64,000 nucleotides of DNA from assembly GCA_934792465.1 (NCBI GenBank), contig CAKVOK010000008.1:20958-84957 (forward strand). The letters run 5' to 3'. The DNA is from an uncultured Clostridia bacterium. GTDB taxonomy: Bacteria; Bacillota; Clostridia; RUG12999. Positions 51,341 to 59,731 of this stretch are shown here, piece by piece; position 1 is the stretch's first letter, and each line of letters begins with the position of its first letter. The notes beneath the pieces were generated by a model that saw only the letters and a program-made list of their open reading frames with translations, did no database searches and was not told the origin of the DNA. A program made the translations under genes and the position numbers.

Positions 51341-53074
51341 ATGGGATTTAAGGAAGAGTATAGTTTGTGGTTAAGCTCCGATGCAACTGATGAACAGACG
51401 AAATCAGAGCTTCAAGGCATAGCGGACGACGAAAAAGAAATCGAAGAAAGATTCTATAAAAACCTTGAATTCGGCACAGGGGGTCTGAGAGGTATTCTCG
51501 GTGCCGGTATCAACAGAATGAATGTATATACTGTAAGAAAAGCAACACAAGGTCTTGCGGATTATATATCCGCTCTCGGAGATGCGGCAAAGGCAAAGGG
51601 CGTTGCGATTTCTTATGATTCGCGTCATTTTTCTGATGTGTTTGCAAGGGAAACCGCTTCGGTTCTCGCAGCAAACGGAATTAAAGCATATCTTTCAAAC
51701 AGGCTTCGTCCCGTGCCGGAACTTTCGTTTGCGGTAAGGCACTTCGGATGCGTTGCCGGTGTTATGGTTACGGCAAGCCACAATCCGCCGAAATATAACG
51801 GATATAAAGTATACGGCGGCGACGGCGGTCAGATGCCTCCCGAGGTTGCTGACAAGGTTGCCGGAATCATGGACAGCCTGAACATCTTTGCCGACGTTAA
51901 GACAACGGATTTTAACAATGCCGTAAACGACGGACTTATAGTGACATTCGGTGATGAATTTGACGATGTTTACCTTGCAAAGGTACTCGAACAGAGATTG
52001 AACCCCGAAGCCGCACAGGTGGTGGGAGATAAATTCAAAATAGTTTATACACCGATACACGGCAGCGGAAATATTCCGGTAAGACGTGCGCTTGATATGG
52101 CAGGATACAAAAATGTAATTGTCATTAAAGAGCAGGAAATGCCGGACGGCAGCTTCCCGACGGTAAAATCCCCGAATCCGGAATATAAAGAAGCATTTAC
52201 AATAGCAATTGAAAAAGCAAAAGAAGAAAATGCCGATTTTATCATAGGAACAGACCCGGATTGCGACAGAGTGGGAGTTGTTGTACGAAACAATGAGGGT
52301 GAATATATTGCGCTTACGGGGAATATGGTCGGCGCACTTCTGACAGACTATATCCTCGGCAGCATGAAGACAGACGGAACACTTCCGGAAAACGGTGTTG
52401 TAATAAAAACAATCGTTACGTCTTATATGGCTGATACGATATGCAAAAGCTACGGTGTTGAAGTTATAAATACTCTTACGGGATTTAAGTTTATCGGCGA
52501 AAAAATAAAAGAATTTGAAGATAACGGAAATTACAGAACATTCCTGTTCGGATTTGAAGAAAGCTACGGCTACTTAAAAGGCACATATGCAAGAGATAAA
52601 GACGGCGTAGTCGCTTCAATGCTTATAGCCGAAATGGCGGCATGGTACAGAATAAAAGGAATGTCGCTGTATGAGGGTCTATGCGAGCTGTATAAAAAAT
52701 ACGGAACATTTAAAGAGAACCTCCTTTCACTCACATATGAAGGTATGGCAGGAGCGGAAAAAATTAAAAATATAATGGCAGCGATAAGGAAAAATCCGCC
52801 TAAGGAAACAGCAGGGCTTAAGGTTAAATATTTCAATGACTATTCCTGCTCCGTAAAAGCGGATTTGAGCACGGGAGCAACATATGAAATAACGCTTCCA
52901 AAGTCTAACGTACTTTTGTTTGAGCTTGAAAACGACTGCTGGTGGGCGGCAAGACCGTCCGGAACAGAACCGAAAATCAAATTTTATTTCGGTGCAAAGG
53001 GAGAAACCGCAGATATTGCGGAGCATAGGCTTGCGGCTATTAAGGCTTCCGTAACGGAAATGACGGAAAATTAA
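51341..53074 (+). CDS. pgcA: phosphoglucomutase/phosphomannomutase (alpha-phosphohexomutase)
   Basis: 577 residues from the ATG at 51341 (AAGGAGG upstream). Four-domain hexomutase: FGTGGLRGILGAGINRMN near the N-terminus, the phosphoserine loop VMVTASHNPPKYNGYKVYG (~145), the metal loop FIIGTDPDCDRVGVV (~305), the sugar loop GFEESYGYLKGTYARDKDG (~405) and the phosphate loop WAARPSGTEPKIKFY (~540). It converts glucose 1- and 6-phosphate for glycogen, wall polymers and nucleotide sugars. Resembles Bacillus PgcA in size and motifs. Confidence 0.94.
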   Translation: MGFKEEYSLWLSSDATDEQTKSELQGIADDEKEIEERFYKNLEFGTGGLRGILGAGINRMNVYTVRKATQGLADYISALGDAAKAKGVAISYDSRHFSDVFARETASVLAANGIKAYLSNRLRPVPELSFAVRHFGCVAGVMVTASHNPPKYNGYKVYGGDGGQMPPEVADKVAGIMDSLNIFADVKTTDFNNAVNDGLIVTFGDEFDDVYLAKVLEQRLNPEAAQVVGDKFKIVYTPIHGSGNIPVRRALDMAGYKNVIVIKEQEMPDGSFPTVKSPNPEYKEAFTIAIEKAKEENADFIIGTDPDCDRVGVVVRNNEGEYIALTGNMVGALLTDYILGSMKTDGTLPENGVVIKTIVTSYMADTICKSYGVEVINTLTGFKFIGEKIKEFEDNGNYRTFLFGFEESYGYLKGTYARDKDGVVASMLIAEMAAWYRIKGMSLYEGLCELYKKYGTFKENLLSLTYEGMAGAEKIKNIMAAIRKNPPKETAGLKVKYFNDYSCSVKADLSTGATYEITLPKSNVLLFELENDCWWAARPSGTEPKIKFYFGAKGETADIAEHRLAAIKASVTEMTEN

Positions 53075-53099
53075 ATTGACAGCGAAAGGATGAAACAAA

Positions 53100-53816
53100 A
53101 TGAAAGTTGCATTGCAGGTATATTCGGTAAGAGATGTAATAAATAAAGAAAATTTTTACGATGTGTTAAAACAGATAAAGGATATGGGGTATGACGGTGT
53201 AGAATTTGCCGGTCTTTATGAACACGACCCGAAAGAAATCAAAAAATTTCTTGATGAAATAGGTCTTGAAGCGGTGAGCTCACACGTTGGATATGATGCG
53301 CTTACGACAAATCTCGATAAGGAAATAGAAACGGCGAAAACTCTCGGTCAGACATATTTGGTATGCCCCGGAGCGAGCGGAAAATCAAAAGAGGACTGGG
53401 AAGCAGTTGCCGCAAAGTTTACGGAAATAAGCAAGAAATGTGCCGAAAACGGTCTGAAATTCGGTTATCACAACCATGCGCACGAATTTGAAAAATTCGA
53501 CGGCGAGTATGCACTCGATATTTTATACGCAAACTGCACAAATATAGTGTGCGAAATAGATACGTACTGGGTTAAAAAAGGTAACGAAGACCCTGTCAGC
53601 TATACGAAAAAATATGCTGACCGTATGCCCATTATCCATGCGAAAGACCTTGACGAAAACGGCAAGGATATGGAAGTCGGCACGGGCTGCATAGAATTTA
53701 AGAAGATTTTCAGCAATCTGCCTAAGCTTGAATGGATTATAATCGAACAGGAGCAGTATAACTACCCTGTTATGGAAAGCGTGAAGATAGGCTGCGACAA
53801 CATGAAAAATCTTTAA
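53100..53816 (+). CDS. sugar phosphate isomerase/epimerase-like TIM-barrel protein
   Basis: 238 residues of the xylose isomerase-like fold, shorter than the one at 48.5 kb and not closely like it. Seen: VALQVYSVRDVINKENFYDV at the start, GYDGVEFAGLYEHDP, YLVCPGASG, KFGYHNHAHEFEKFDGEYAL (~120), IVCEIDTYWVKKGNEDP (~150) and PIIHAKDLDENGKDMEVGTG (~180), with metal-site Glu, Asp and His. Related proteins act on sugar acids or inositols; substrate unknown. Sits between pgcA and hisS, with 25-nt gaps both sides. Confidence 0.84.
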   Translation: MKVALQVYSVRDVINKENFYDVLKQIKDMGYDGVEFAGLYEHDPKEIKKFLDEIGLEAVSSHVGYDALTTNLDKEIETAKTLGQTYLVCPGASGKSKEDWEAVAAKFTEISKKCAENGLKFGYHNHAHEFEKFDGEYALDILYANCTNIVCEIDTYWVKKGNEDPVSYTKKYADRMPIIHAKDLDENGKDMEVGTGCIEFKKIFSNLPKLEWIIIEQEQYNYPVMESVKIGCDNMKNL

Positions 53817-53840
53817 AAATCCGACAAAGGAGAATATCAG

Positions 53841-55091
53841 ATGGAAAAGGTTCAGGCATTAAAAGGAACATACGATATTTTGCCGAATGAATCGTATAAA
53901 TGGCAATACCTGAAAAAGGTTATAGACGAAACGGCATCATCATTCGGATTTTCCGAAATTACGGTTCCCGTATTTGAATATACAAACGTTTTTGCACGAG
54001 GCGTCGGAGATACGACCGATGTTGTGCAAAAGGAGATGTATACGTTTAACGATAAGGGAAACAGAAGCATAACGCTTCGTCCGGAGGGAACATCGGGAGT
54101 TGTGCGCAGTGTTCTCGAACATTCGATGCTTTCAGAGGCTCTGCCGATAAAGCTTTATTATATGCTCAGCTGCTATCGCAATGAGAAACCGCAGGCGGGC
54201 AGATACAGAGAATTCAGGCAGTTCGGCGTAGAGGCGTTCGGCAGCGCCGGGCCGGAAATTGATGCGGAAATAATAAGTCTTGCGGTATGCTTTATAGAAA
54301 AACTCGGACTTAAAAATGTTACGGTAAATATTAATTCGATAGGCTGTCCGCATTGCCGCAAAAAATATAATGAAGAGCTGAAAGATTTTTTGAGAGATAA
54401 ACCTCTTTGTGAAACGTGCAAAACACGCTTTGACAAAAATCCGCTCAGAATCCTTGACTGCAAAGAAGCAAACTGCAAGAAACAGGTTAAAGACGCTCCG
54501 ATATTGCTTGATTATATATGCGATGAGTGCAGAGAGCATTTTGAAAGTCTTAAAAAGAATCTTGAACTGCTCGGCATAAATTATAATGTCGATACGGGAA
54601 TTGTAAGAGGACTTGATTATTATACAAAAACCGTATTTGAAATAAAATCCGGAAATCTCGGTGCGCAAAGCACAATATGCGGCGGCGGCAGATACGATGG
54701 ACTTGTCGAACAGCTCGGCGGTAAGCCGACACCCGGAATAGGCTTCGGACTTGGTCTTGAAAGACTTTTGCTCGCTATGGAGGCTCAGGGAGTTGAAATT
54801 CCTAAAAAGCCGGATCCGGATTTGTTTATCTGCTATATAGGCGAAGAAGCCGGAAACTATGCTATGAAACTTACGTATGAGCTAAGAAAACAGGGCGTAA
54901 ACGTTTCATGCGACGTAATGCACCGGGGACTTAAAGCGCAGATGAAATATGCAAACAAGCTTTCGGCAAAATATACGGTTGTTCTCGGCGATACGGAGAT
55001 AGACAGCGGAAAAGCGATGCTGAAGAATATGTGTTCGGGCGAAGATACCGAAATAGCATTAAACGAACTTGCAGATAAAGTGAAAGGATGA
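53841..55091 (+). CDS. hisS: histidyl-tRNA synthetase
   Basis: 416 residues, class II. Motif 1 region near DETASSFGFSEITVPVFEYT, motif 2 ITLRPEGTSGVVRS and YMLSCYRNEKPQAGRYREF, His-A loop GLDYYTKTVFEI (~255), motif 3 GIGFGLGLERLLLA (~305), then the anticodon domain. AAAGGAGAATA precedes the ATG. The stop overlaps an ATG of the aspS frame. No T-box leader is seen upstream. Confidence 0.97.
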   Translation: MEKVQALKGTYDILPNESYKWQYLKKVIDETASSFGFSEITVPVFEYTNVFARGVGDTTDVVQKEMYTFNDKGNRSITLRPEGTSGVVRSVLEHSMLSEALPIKLYYMLSCYRNEKPQAGRYREFRQFGVEAFGSAGPEIDAEIISLAVCFIEKLGLKNVTVNINSIGCPHCRKKYNEELKDFLRDKPLCETCKTRFDKNPLRILDCKEANCKKQVKDAPILLDYICDECREHFESLKKNLELLGINYNVDTGIVRGLDYYTKTVFEIKSGNLGAQSTICGGGRYDGLVEQLGGKPTPGIGFGLGLERLLLAMEAQGVEIPKKPDPDLFICYIGEEAGNYAMKLTYELRKQGVNVSCDVMHRGLKAQMKYANKLSAKYTVVLGDTEIDSGKAMLKNMCSGEDTEIALNELADKVKG

Positions 55092-55096
55092 TTTTA

Positions 55097-56866
55097 GTGG
55101 ATACCATAAACGGTCTTAAAAGGTCAAACCGCTGTGCGGAACTCACCTCGGCGGATATAGGCAAAACCGTAACCGTAATGGGCTGGGCGGCGAAAGTACG
55201 CGACATAGGCAATCTTGTATTTATAGATTTGAGGGATATAAGCGGAAAGGTTCAGCTTGTGGTTGAAAATGCCGACCTCGAAAAAGCGAAAACCGTTCAT
55301 CTTGAATATGTGCTGGCGGCAGTCGGTACAGTCAGACAAAGAAGCGGAGCGGTAAACAAAAATCTTAAAACAGGCGAAATCGAAATTGACGTAACGGAAC
55401 TTCGAATACTGAACAAATCGGAAGCACTTCCGGTTCAGATTGAGGGAGAATGCAATGTTAAAGAGGAAATACGTCTGAAATACAGATACCTTGATTTAAG
55501 AAGAAAGGAACTCCAGGAGAGCCTTATAACAAGACATAAGCTTACGCAGATTGCACGTAATTTTTATGATGAAAACGGATTTATAGAGATAGAAACACCT
55601 ATGCTCATAAAGAGTACGCCGGAAGGGGCAAGAGATTATCTTGTTCCGAGCCGTGTTCATCCCGGTTCGTATTATGCATTGCCGCAGTCACCTCAGATGT
55701 ATAAGCAGATTCTTATGCTTGCCGGCTACGACAGATATATGCAGATTGCGAAATGCTTCCGTGACGAGGATTTGCGTGCGGATCGTCAGCCGGAATTTAC
55801 ACAGATAGACCTCGAAATGTCGTTTGTGTCGATTGACGATGTTATAAGCGTAAACGAACAGTTTATAAAGAGGGTTTTCAAGGAAATCCTTGATGTTGAT
55901 ATAAAGACTCCGTTCCCTCGTATGCCTTATAAAGAGGCAATGGAACGCTTCGGCAGCGACAAGCCGGACACTCGTTTCGGTCTTGAAATAACGGATATAT
56001 CTGATGCACTCAGAAACTCCGAGTTTAAAGTATTTGCGGATAATCTTGCAAACGGCGGCAGCGTTCGTGCCATAACAACAAAGGGACTTAAAATTTCCAG
56101 AAAAGAAATAGATGCTTTCGGCGAGTTTGTAAAGACATACAAGGCAAAAGGGCTTGCATGGATTAAACTTGAAGAGGACGGAATAAAATCGTCTGTTGCT
56201 AAGTTCCTGAAAGAAGAGGAACTTAATGCAATATTCGAGAAAACCGGTGCAGTTACCGGAGATATTGTGTTTATAGTATCGGATAAAGACAGCGTTGTGT
56301 TCGATTCTCTCGGCGCATTAAGACTTGAAATAGCGAAAAAATATGAGCTTATCCCGGAAAATACGTACAACCTCTTGTGGGTAACGGAATTTCCGCTGTT
56401 TGAATACAGCGAGGAAGAACAGAGATATGTTGCGATGCACCATCCGTTTACGGCTCCCATGGACGAGGATATCGGACTTCTCGATACAGACCCCGGCAAG
56501 GCAAGAGCCAAAGCATACGATATTGTGCTCAACGGTGTGGAGCTCGGCGGCGGCAGCCTTAGAATATATAACAGCGAGCTTCAGGAAAAAATGTTTGAAA
56601 AGCTTGGATTTACAAAAGAACAGGCAATGGAACGTTTCGGTTTCCTGATAAATGCATTCAAATACGGTACACCGCCGCACGGTGGCATGGCATACGGTCT
56701 GGACAGGTTTGTTATGCTGCTGCTTGGCAAAGAATCGATAAGAGACGTTATAGCATTTCCTAAGGTCCAGAACGCTTCTGAGCTTATGTCGGGTGCTCCC
56801 GATACGGTTGATGAAAAACAGCTTGATGAGCTGTGCATAAAAAATATAATTTCGGAAGAAGAGTGA
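55097..56866 (+). CDS. aspS: aspartyl-tRNA synthetase (bacterial type)
   Basis: 589 residues from a GTG at 55097, which has AAAGGA 8 nt upstream; an ATG 9 nt earlier sits directly on that site and is less likely. N-terminal OB-fold (GKTVTVMGWAAKVRDIGNLV), motif 2 QIAKCFRDEDLRADRQPEFT (~217), the inserted GAD domain typical of bacterial AspRS, and motif 3 GGMAYGLDRFVMLLLG (~530). Directly follows hisS. Confidence 0.97.
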   Translation: MDTINGLKRSNRCAELTSADIGKTVTVMGWAAKVRDIGNLVFIDLRDISGKVQLVVENADLEKAKTVHLEYVLAAVGTVRQRSGAVNKNLKTGEIEIDVTELRILNKSEALPVQIEGECNVKEEIRLKYRYLDLRRKELQESLITRHKLTQIARNFYDENGFIEIETPMLIKSTPEGARDYLVPSRVHPGSYYALPQSPQMYKQILMLAGYDRYMQIAKCFRDEDLRADRQPEFTQIDLEMSFVSIDDVISVNEQFIKRVFKEILDVDIKTPFPRMPYKEAMERFGSDKPDTRFGLEITDISDALRNSEFKVFADNLANGGSVRAITTKGLKISRKEIDAFGEFVKTYKAKGLAWIKLEEDGIKSSVAKFLKEEELNAIFEKTGAVTGDIVFIVSDKDSVVFDSLGALRLEIAKKYELIPENTYNLLWVTEFPLFEYSEEEQRYVAMHHPFTAPMDEDIGLLDTDPGKARAKAYDIVLNGVELGGGSLRIYNSELQEKMFEKLGFTKEQAMERFGFLINAFKYGTPPHGGMAYGLDRFVMLLLGKESIRDVIAFPKVQNASELMSGAPDTVDEKQLDELCIKNIISEEE

Positions 56867-56870
56867 TTAG

Positions 56871-58601
56871 GTGAAAAAAGGCACTTTGCTCAGATTTGTA
56901 CCTTATTATAAACCGCACCTTTTAATGCTTGCACTGGATATGCTGTGTGCCTCGATTCTTGTCGGGTGCGATGTGGCATTGCCTATCATCGTAAGTTATC
57001 TTACGGATACGGCTGTAAATGATATAACAAAGATAACAACTGCACTTGTTTTGAAAATAGGTGCGGTTTATCTTCTTATAAGAATAATTGACGTAGCAGC
57101 AAATTTCTTTGTGCAGACAGGCGGTCATTTTATAGGTACAAAAATAGAAACGCAGATGCGCAGCGATATGTTCGAACATTTGCAGGGACTTACTTTCAAT
57201 TATTACAGCAATACAAAAATCGGACAGATTATGTCAAGAATAACAACAGACTTGTTTGATGTGACGGAGTTTGCGCATCATTGCCCGGAAATGGTTGTTA
57301 CGGCAGTGCTGAAAATCACGGTATCGGCTGTTATACTATGCGGATATAACGTAAATCTTGCGATTGCAATATTTGTTTTCGTGCCGTTTTTGTTTATCGT
57401 ATTTATGATATTCAGAAATAAAATGAAAGACGCATTTAAGCTTCAACGAAGGCAGCTCGGCGAGATAAACGCAAAGGTGGAGGATAGCTTGCAGGGAATA
57501 CGTGTTGTAAAATCGTTTGCGAATGAGGACGTGGAAATGGCTAAGTTTGAGAAAGACAACAAACGTTTTCTCAAAGTAAAAAAACGTGCTTATTATTTTA
57601 TGGGCGGATTTCACTGTTGTACAAGATTTTTCGACGGCATGATTTATCTGCTTGTGTCGATATACGGTATATACCTTATAACGAAAGGCGCACTTTCCGT
57701 AGGTAATTTTACGGCTTCTCTGCTGTTCGTCAGCACGATAATGACATCAATACGTACAATTATGGATTTTAATGAGCAATTTCAGCGAGGTATAACGGGT
57801 ATAGACAGGTTTTTTGAGGTTATGGACGAGCCTATGGAGCAGGATTCGCCGAATGCCGTAGAATTAACGGACGTTAAAGGCAACATTTCATTTAAAAACG
57901 TAAGCTTTCATTATGAGGACAGCGAACGGCTTGTGCTTAAAAATCTGAATATTGACATTCCGCAAGGAAAAAATATTGCAATTGTCGGCGCAAGCGGCGG
58001 AGGAAAAACAACTTTCTGCAATCTTATACCGAGATTTTATGATACGGACAGCGGAGAAATAACGCTTGACGGGGAAAATATAAAAAACATTAAACTGTCA
58101 TCACTCAGAAAAAATATAGGAATAGTACAGCAGGACGTATATCTTTTTTCGGGTACGGTAAAAGAAAATATTTCCTACGGCGACCCAAGCAAGAGTGATG
58201 CGGAAATAATCGAAGCTGCGAAAAATGCGGACGCTCACGATTTTATAATGCAGCTGAAAGACGGATATGATACATATATCGGAGAAAGGGGAGTAAAGCT
58301 TTCAGGCGGACAAAAACAAAGAATATCAATTTCAAGGGTATTTTTAAAAAATCCGGCGGTACTTATACTTGATGAGGCTACAAGCGCTCTCGATAACGAA
58401 ACGGAACGTATTATACAAAGTTCTCTTGAAAAGCTGTGTAAAGGAAGAACGACAGTAACTATAGCGCATAGGCTTTCTACTGTGAAAAACGCTGATGAAA
58501 TAATCGTTTTATCATCTGAGGGGATTGTTGAAAGAGGCTCACATAAAGAACTTATGAATAAAAAAGGCGTATACTATAAGATGGCAAGCGCTGCTGAATA
58601 A
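56871..58601 (+). CDS. ABC transporter, fused membrane and ATP-binding domains (MsbA/exporter type)
   Basis: 576 residues from a GTG at 56871, 5 nt after the aspS stop; AGAG lies 9 nt upstream. Six membrane segments in the first ~300 residues (MLALDMLCASILVGCDVALP, IGAVYLLIRIIDVAANFFV, ILCGYNVNLAIAIFVFVPFL), then the ATPase: Walker A IAIVGASGGGKTTFCNLIPR (~372), signature KLSGGQKQRISISRVFLKNP, Walker B VLILDEATSALDNETERI. Works as a dimer. Probably an exporter of a lipid, peptide or drug; the substrate is not evident. Last gene of the typA run. Confidence 0.92.
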   Translation: MKKGTLLRFVPYYKPHLLMLALDMLCASILVGCDVALPIIVSYLTDTAVNDITKITTALVLKIGAVYLLIRIIDVAANFFVQTGGHFIGTKIETQMRSDMFEHLQGLTFNYYSNTKIGQIMSRITTDLFDVTEFAHHCPEMVVTAVLKITVSAVILCGYNVNLAIAIFVFVPFLFIVFMIFRNKMKDAFKLQRRQLGEINAKVEDSLQGIRVVKSFANEDVEMAKFEKDNKRFLKVKKRAYYFMGGFHCCTRFFDGMIYLLVSIYGIYLITKGALSVGNFTASLLFVSTIMTSIRTIMDFNEQFQRGITGIDRFFEVMDEPMEQDSPNAVELTDVKGNISFKNVSFHYEDSERLVLKNLNIDIPQGKNIAIVGASGGGKTTFCNLIPRFYDTDSGEITLDGENIKNIKLSSLRKNIGIVQQDVYLFSGTVKENISYGDPSKSDAEIIEAAKNADAHDFIMQLKDGYDTYIGERGVKLSGGQKQRISISRVFLKNPAVLILDEATSALDNETERIIQSSLEKLCKGRTTVTIAHRLSTVKNADEIIVLSSEGIVERGSHKELMNKKGVYYKMASAAE

Positions 58602-58652
58602 TAATAGTTGCTGCTTTATTTATATTTTTACAGCACTTGCCATTTATATTCG

Positions 58653-59144
58653 TTAGTTAATTTCTTTCGGCAGTTTAATGCATTTTGCCAAGATTACGGC
58701 TATGACTGCCGAGATAACGCCCTGAATGCAGTTCGAGGGGATTCCGACTGCTGCGCCAAAGCCCAGTCCCATAACGGTAGCTTCGTATAAGAAATAACCG
58801 AGTACCATTATGATTTCGGAAACAAGCACCCCGATAATAAGTCCTGGTGTTTTTCTGTTTTTGGAAAAAATCAATCCGCAAACGGCTGCCATTATGAATT
58901 TTATAATAAAGGTTGCCGGAGCATATGCCATATAACCGGCTACAACGTCCGTCAGACAAGAACCTATCCCGGCTGCAATGGCTCCGAACAGAGGTCCTAA
59001 AACGAACGCTCCGAGAATTACTGCGGCATCGCCTATATTTACATATCCGTTAGTCGGCGTCGGCACTTTGATTATGTACGTGGCAACGAAAATAACGGCA
59101 GCAAACAGTGCGGTGTAAACTAATTTTCTTGTACTGATTTTCAT
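58653..59144 (-). CDS. ECF transporter S component, vitamin specificity unknown
   Basis: 163 residues, six membrane segments. The N-terminus STRKLVYTALFAAVIFVATY and GYVNIGDAAVILGAFVLGPL with AGIGSCLTDVVAGYMAYAP are typical of S components in the riboflavin-transporter-like Pfam group, several of which carry other vitamins. No riboswitch was found upstream to name the ligand. AAAGGAATGG precedes the ATG at 59144. Divergent from luxS and convergent with the ABC exporter. Confidence 0.82.
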   Translation of the reverse strand: MKISTRKLVYTALFAAVIFVATYIIKVPTPTNGYVNIGDAAVILGAFVLGPLFGAIAAGIGSCLTDVVAGYMAYAPATFIIKFIMAAVCGLIFSKNRKTPGLIIGVLVSEIIMVLGYFLYEATVMGLGFGAAVGIPSNCIQGVISAVIAVILAKCIKLPKEIN

Positions 59145-59210
59145 GTCTTACCATTCCTTTCTTTTACTGTAATTATTCTATCATATTTTTTCAAATGTTT
59201 CAAGCGTTTC

Positions 59211-59239
59211 TTGACATTTTGCAGATAACGTGTTATAAT
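59211..59239 (+). promoter_or_regulatory. sigma-A promoter of the luxS-rhamnosidase-mtnN operon
   Basis: TTGACA (59211-59216), 17-nt spacer, TATAAT (59234-59239); luxS starts 23 nt later. A consensus -35 and -10 with ideal spacing suggests strong expression. Confidence 0.82.
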
Positions 59240-59261
59240 AATCGGAGAAAGGACTGATTAT

Positions 59262-59726
59262 ATGTATAAAATTACGAGTTTTACGGTGGATCACAGAAAA
59301 ATTGAACCGGGAATGTATATATCGAGAACAGATAACGATATTACAACATACGATATGCGTACCAGAAAACCGAATTGCGGAGAATATATGGATAATATAA
59401 CTATGCACACACTGGAGCATATGTTCGCCACATTTGTGCGAAACAGTGAGATTGCGAATGACGTAATTTATTTCGGCCCTATGGGCTGCCAAACAGGATT
59501 TTATCTGCTTGTCAGAAATGCGGACAATAACAGGGTTTATGAAATTACGCTTGATATTTTGAGAAAGATAATAAATTATAACGGGGATGTATTCGGTGCG
59601 AGTGAAACAGAATGCGGAAATTATAAGAATTTAAATCTGGAATCCGCAAAAAAAGAAGCGAAAAGCTATCTTGAAATTTTAGAAAATACACCGTATCACC
59701 CTGAATATTACTATGAGGAGAAATGA
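59262..59726 (+). CDS. luxS: S-ribosylhomocysteine lyase
   Basis: 154 residues. It splits S-ribosylhomocysteine to homocysteine and DPD, the precursor of autoinducer 2. The zinc site is HTLEH (H49, H53, with E52) and C118 in TECGNY; the catalytic Cys is C76 in GPMGCQTGFYL. All are present. GAGAAAGGA lies before the ATG. Two bases after its stop begins a rhamnosidase, and then mtnN, the enzyme that makes its substrate. Confidence 0.97.
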   Translation: MYKITSFTVDHRKIEPGMYISRTDNDITTYDMRTRKPNCGEYMDNITMHTLEHMFATFVRNSEIANDVIYFGPMGCQTGFYLLVRNADNNRVYEITLDILRKIINYNGDVFGASETECGNYKNLNLESAKKEAKSYLEILENTPYHPEYYYEEK

Positions 59727-59731
59727 TAATG
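59716..59731 (+). repeat. 16-nt junction repeat, copy 1
   Basis: AGGAGAAATGATAATG, spanning the luxS ribosome-site/stop/start junction with the rhamnosidase gene. An exact copy lies at 61680-61695, at the other end of that gene. Confidence 0.85.

Noticed and set aside
53060..53841. T-box leader for hisS-aspS
   Set aside because: Only 25 nt separate hisS from the preceding gene, and no specifier-hairpin or T-box motif is seen.
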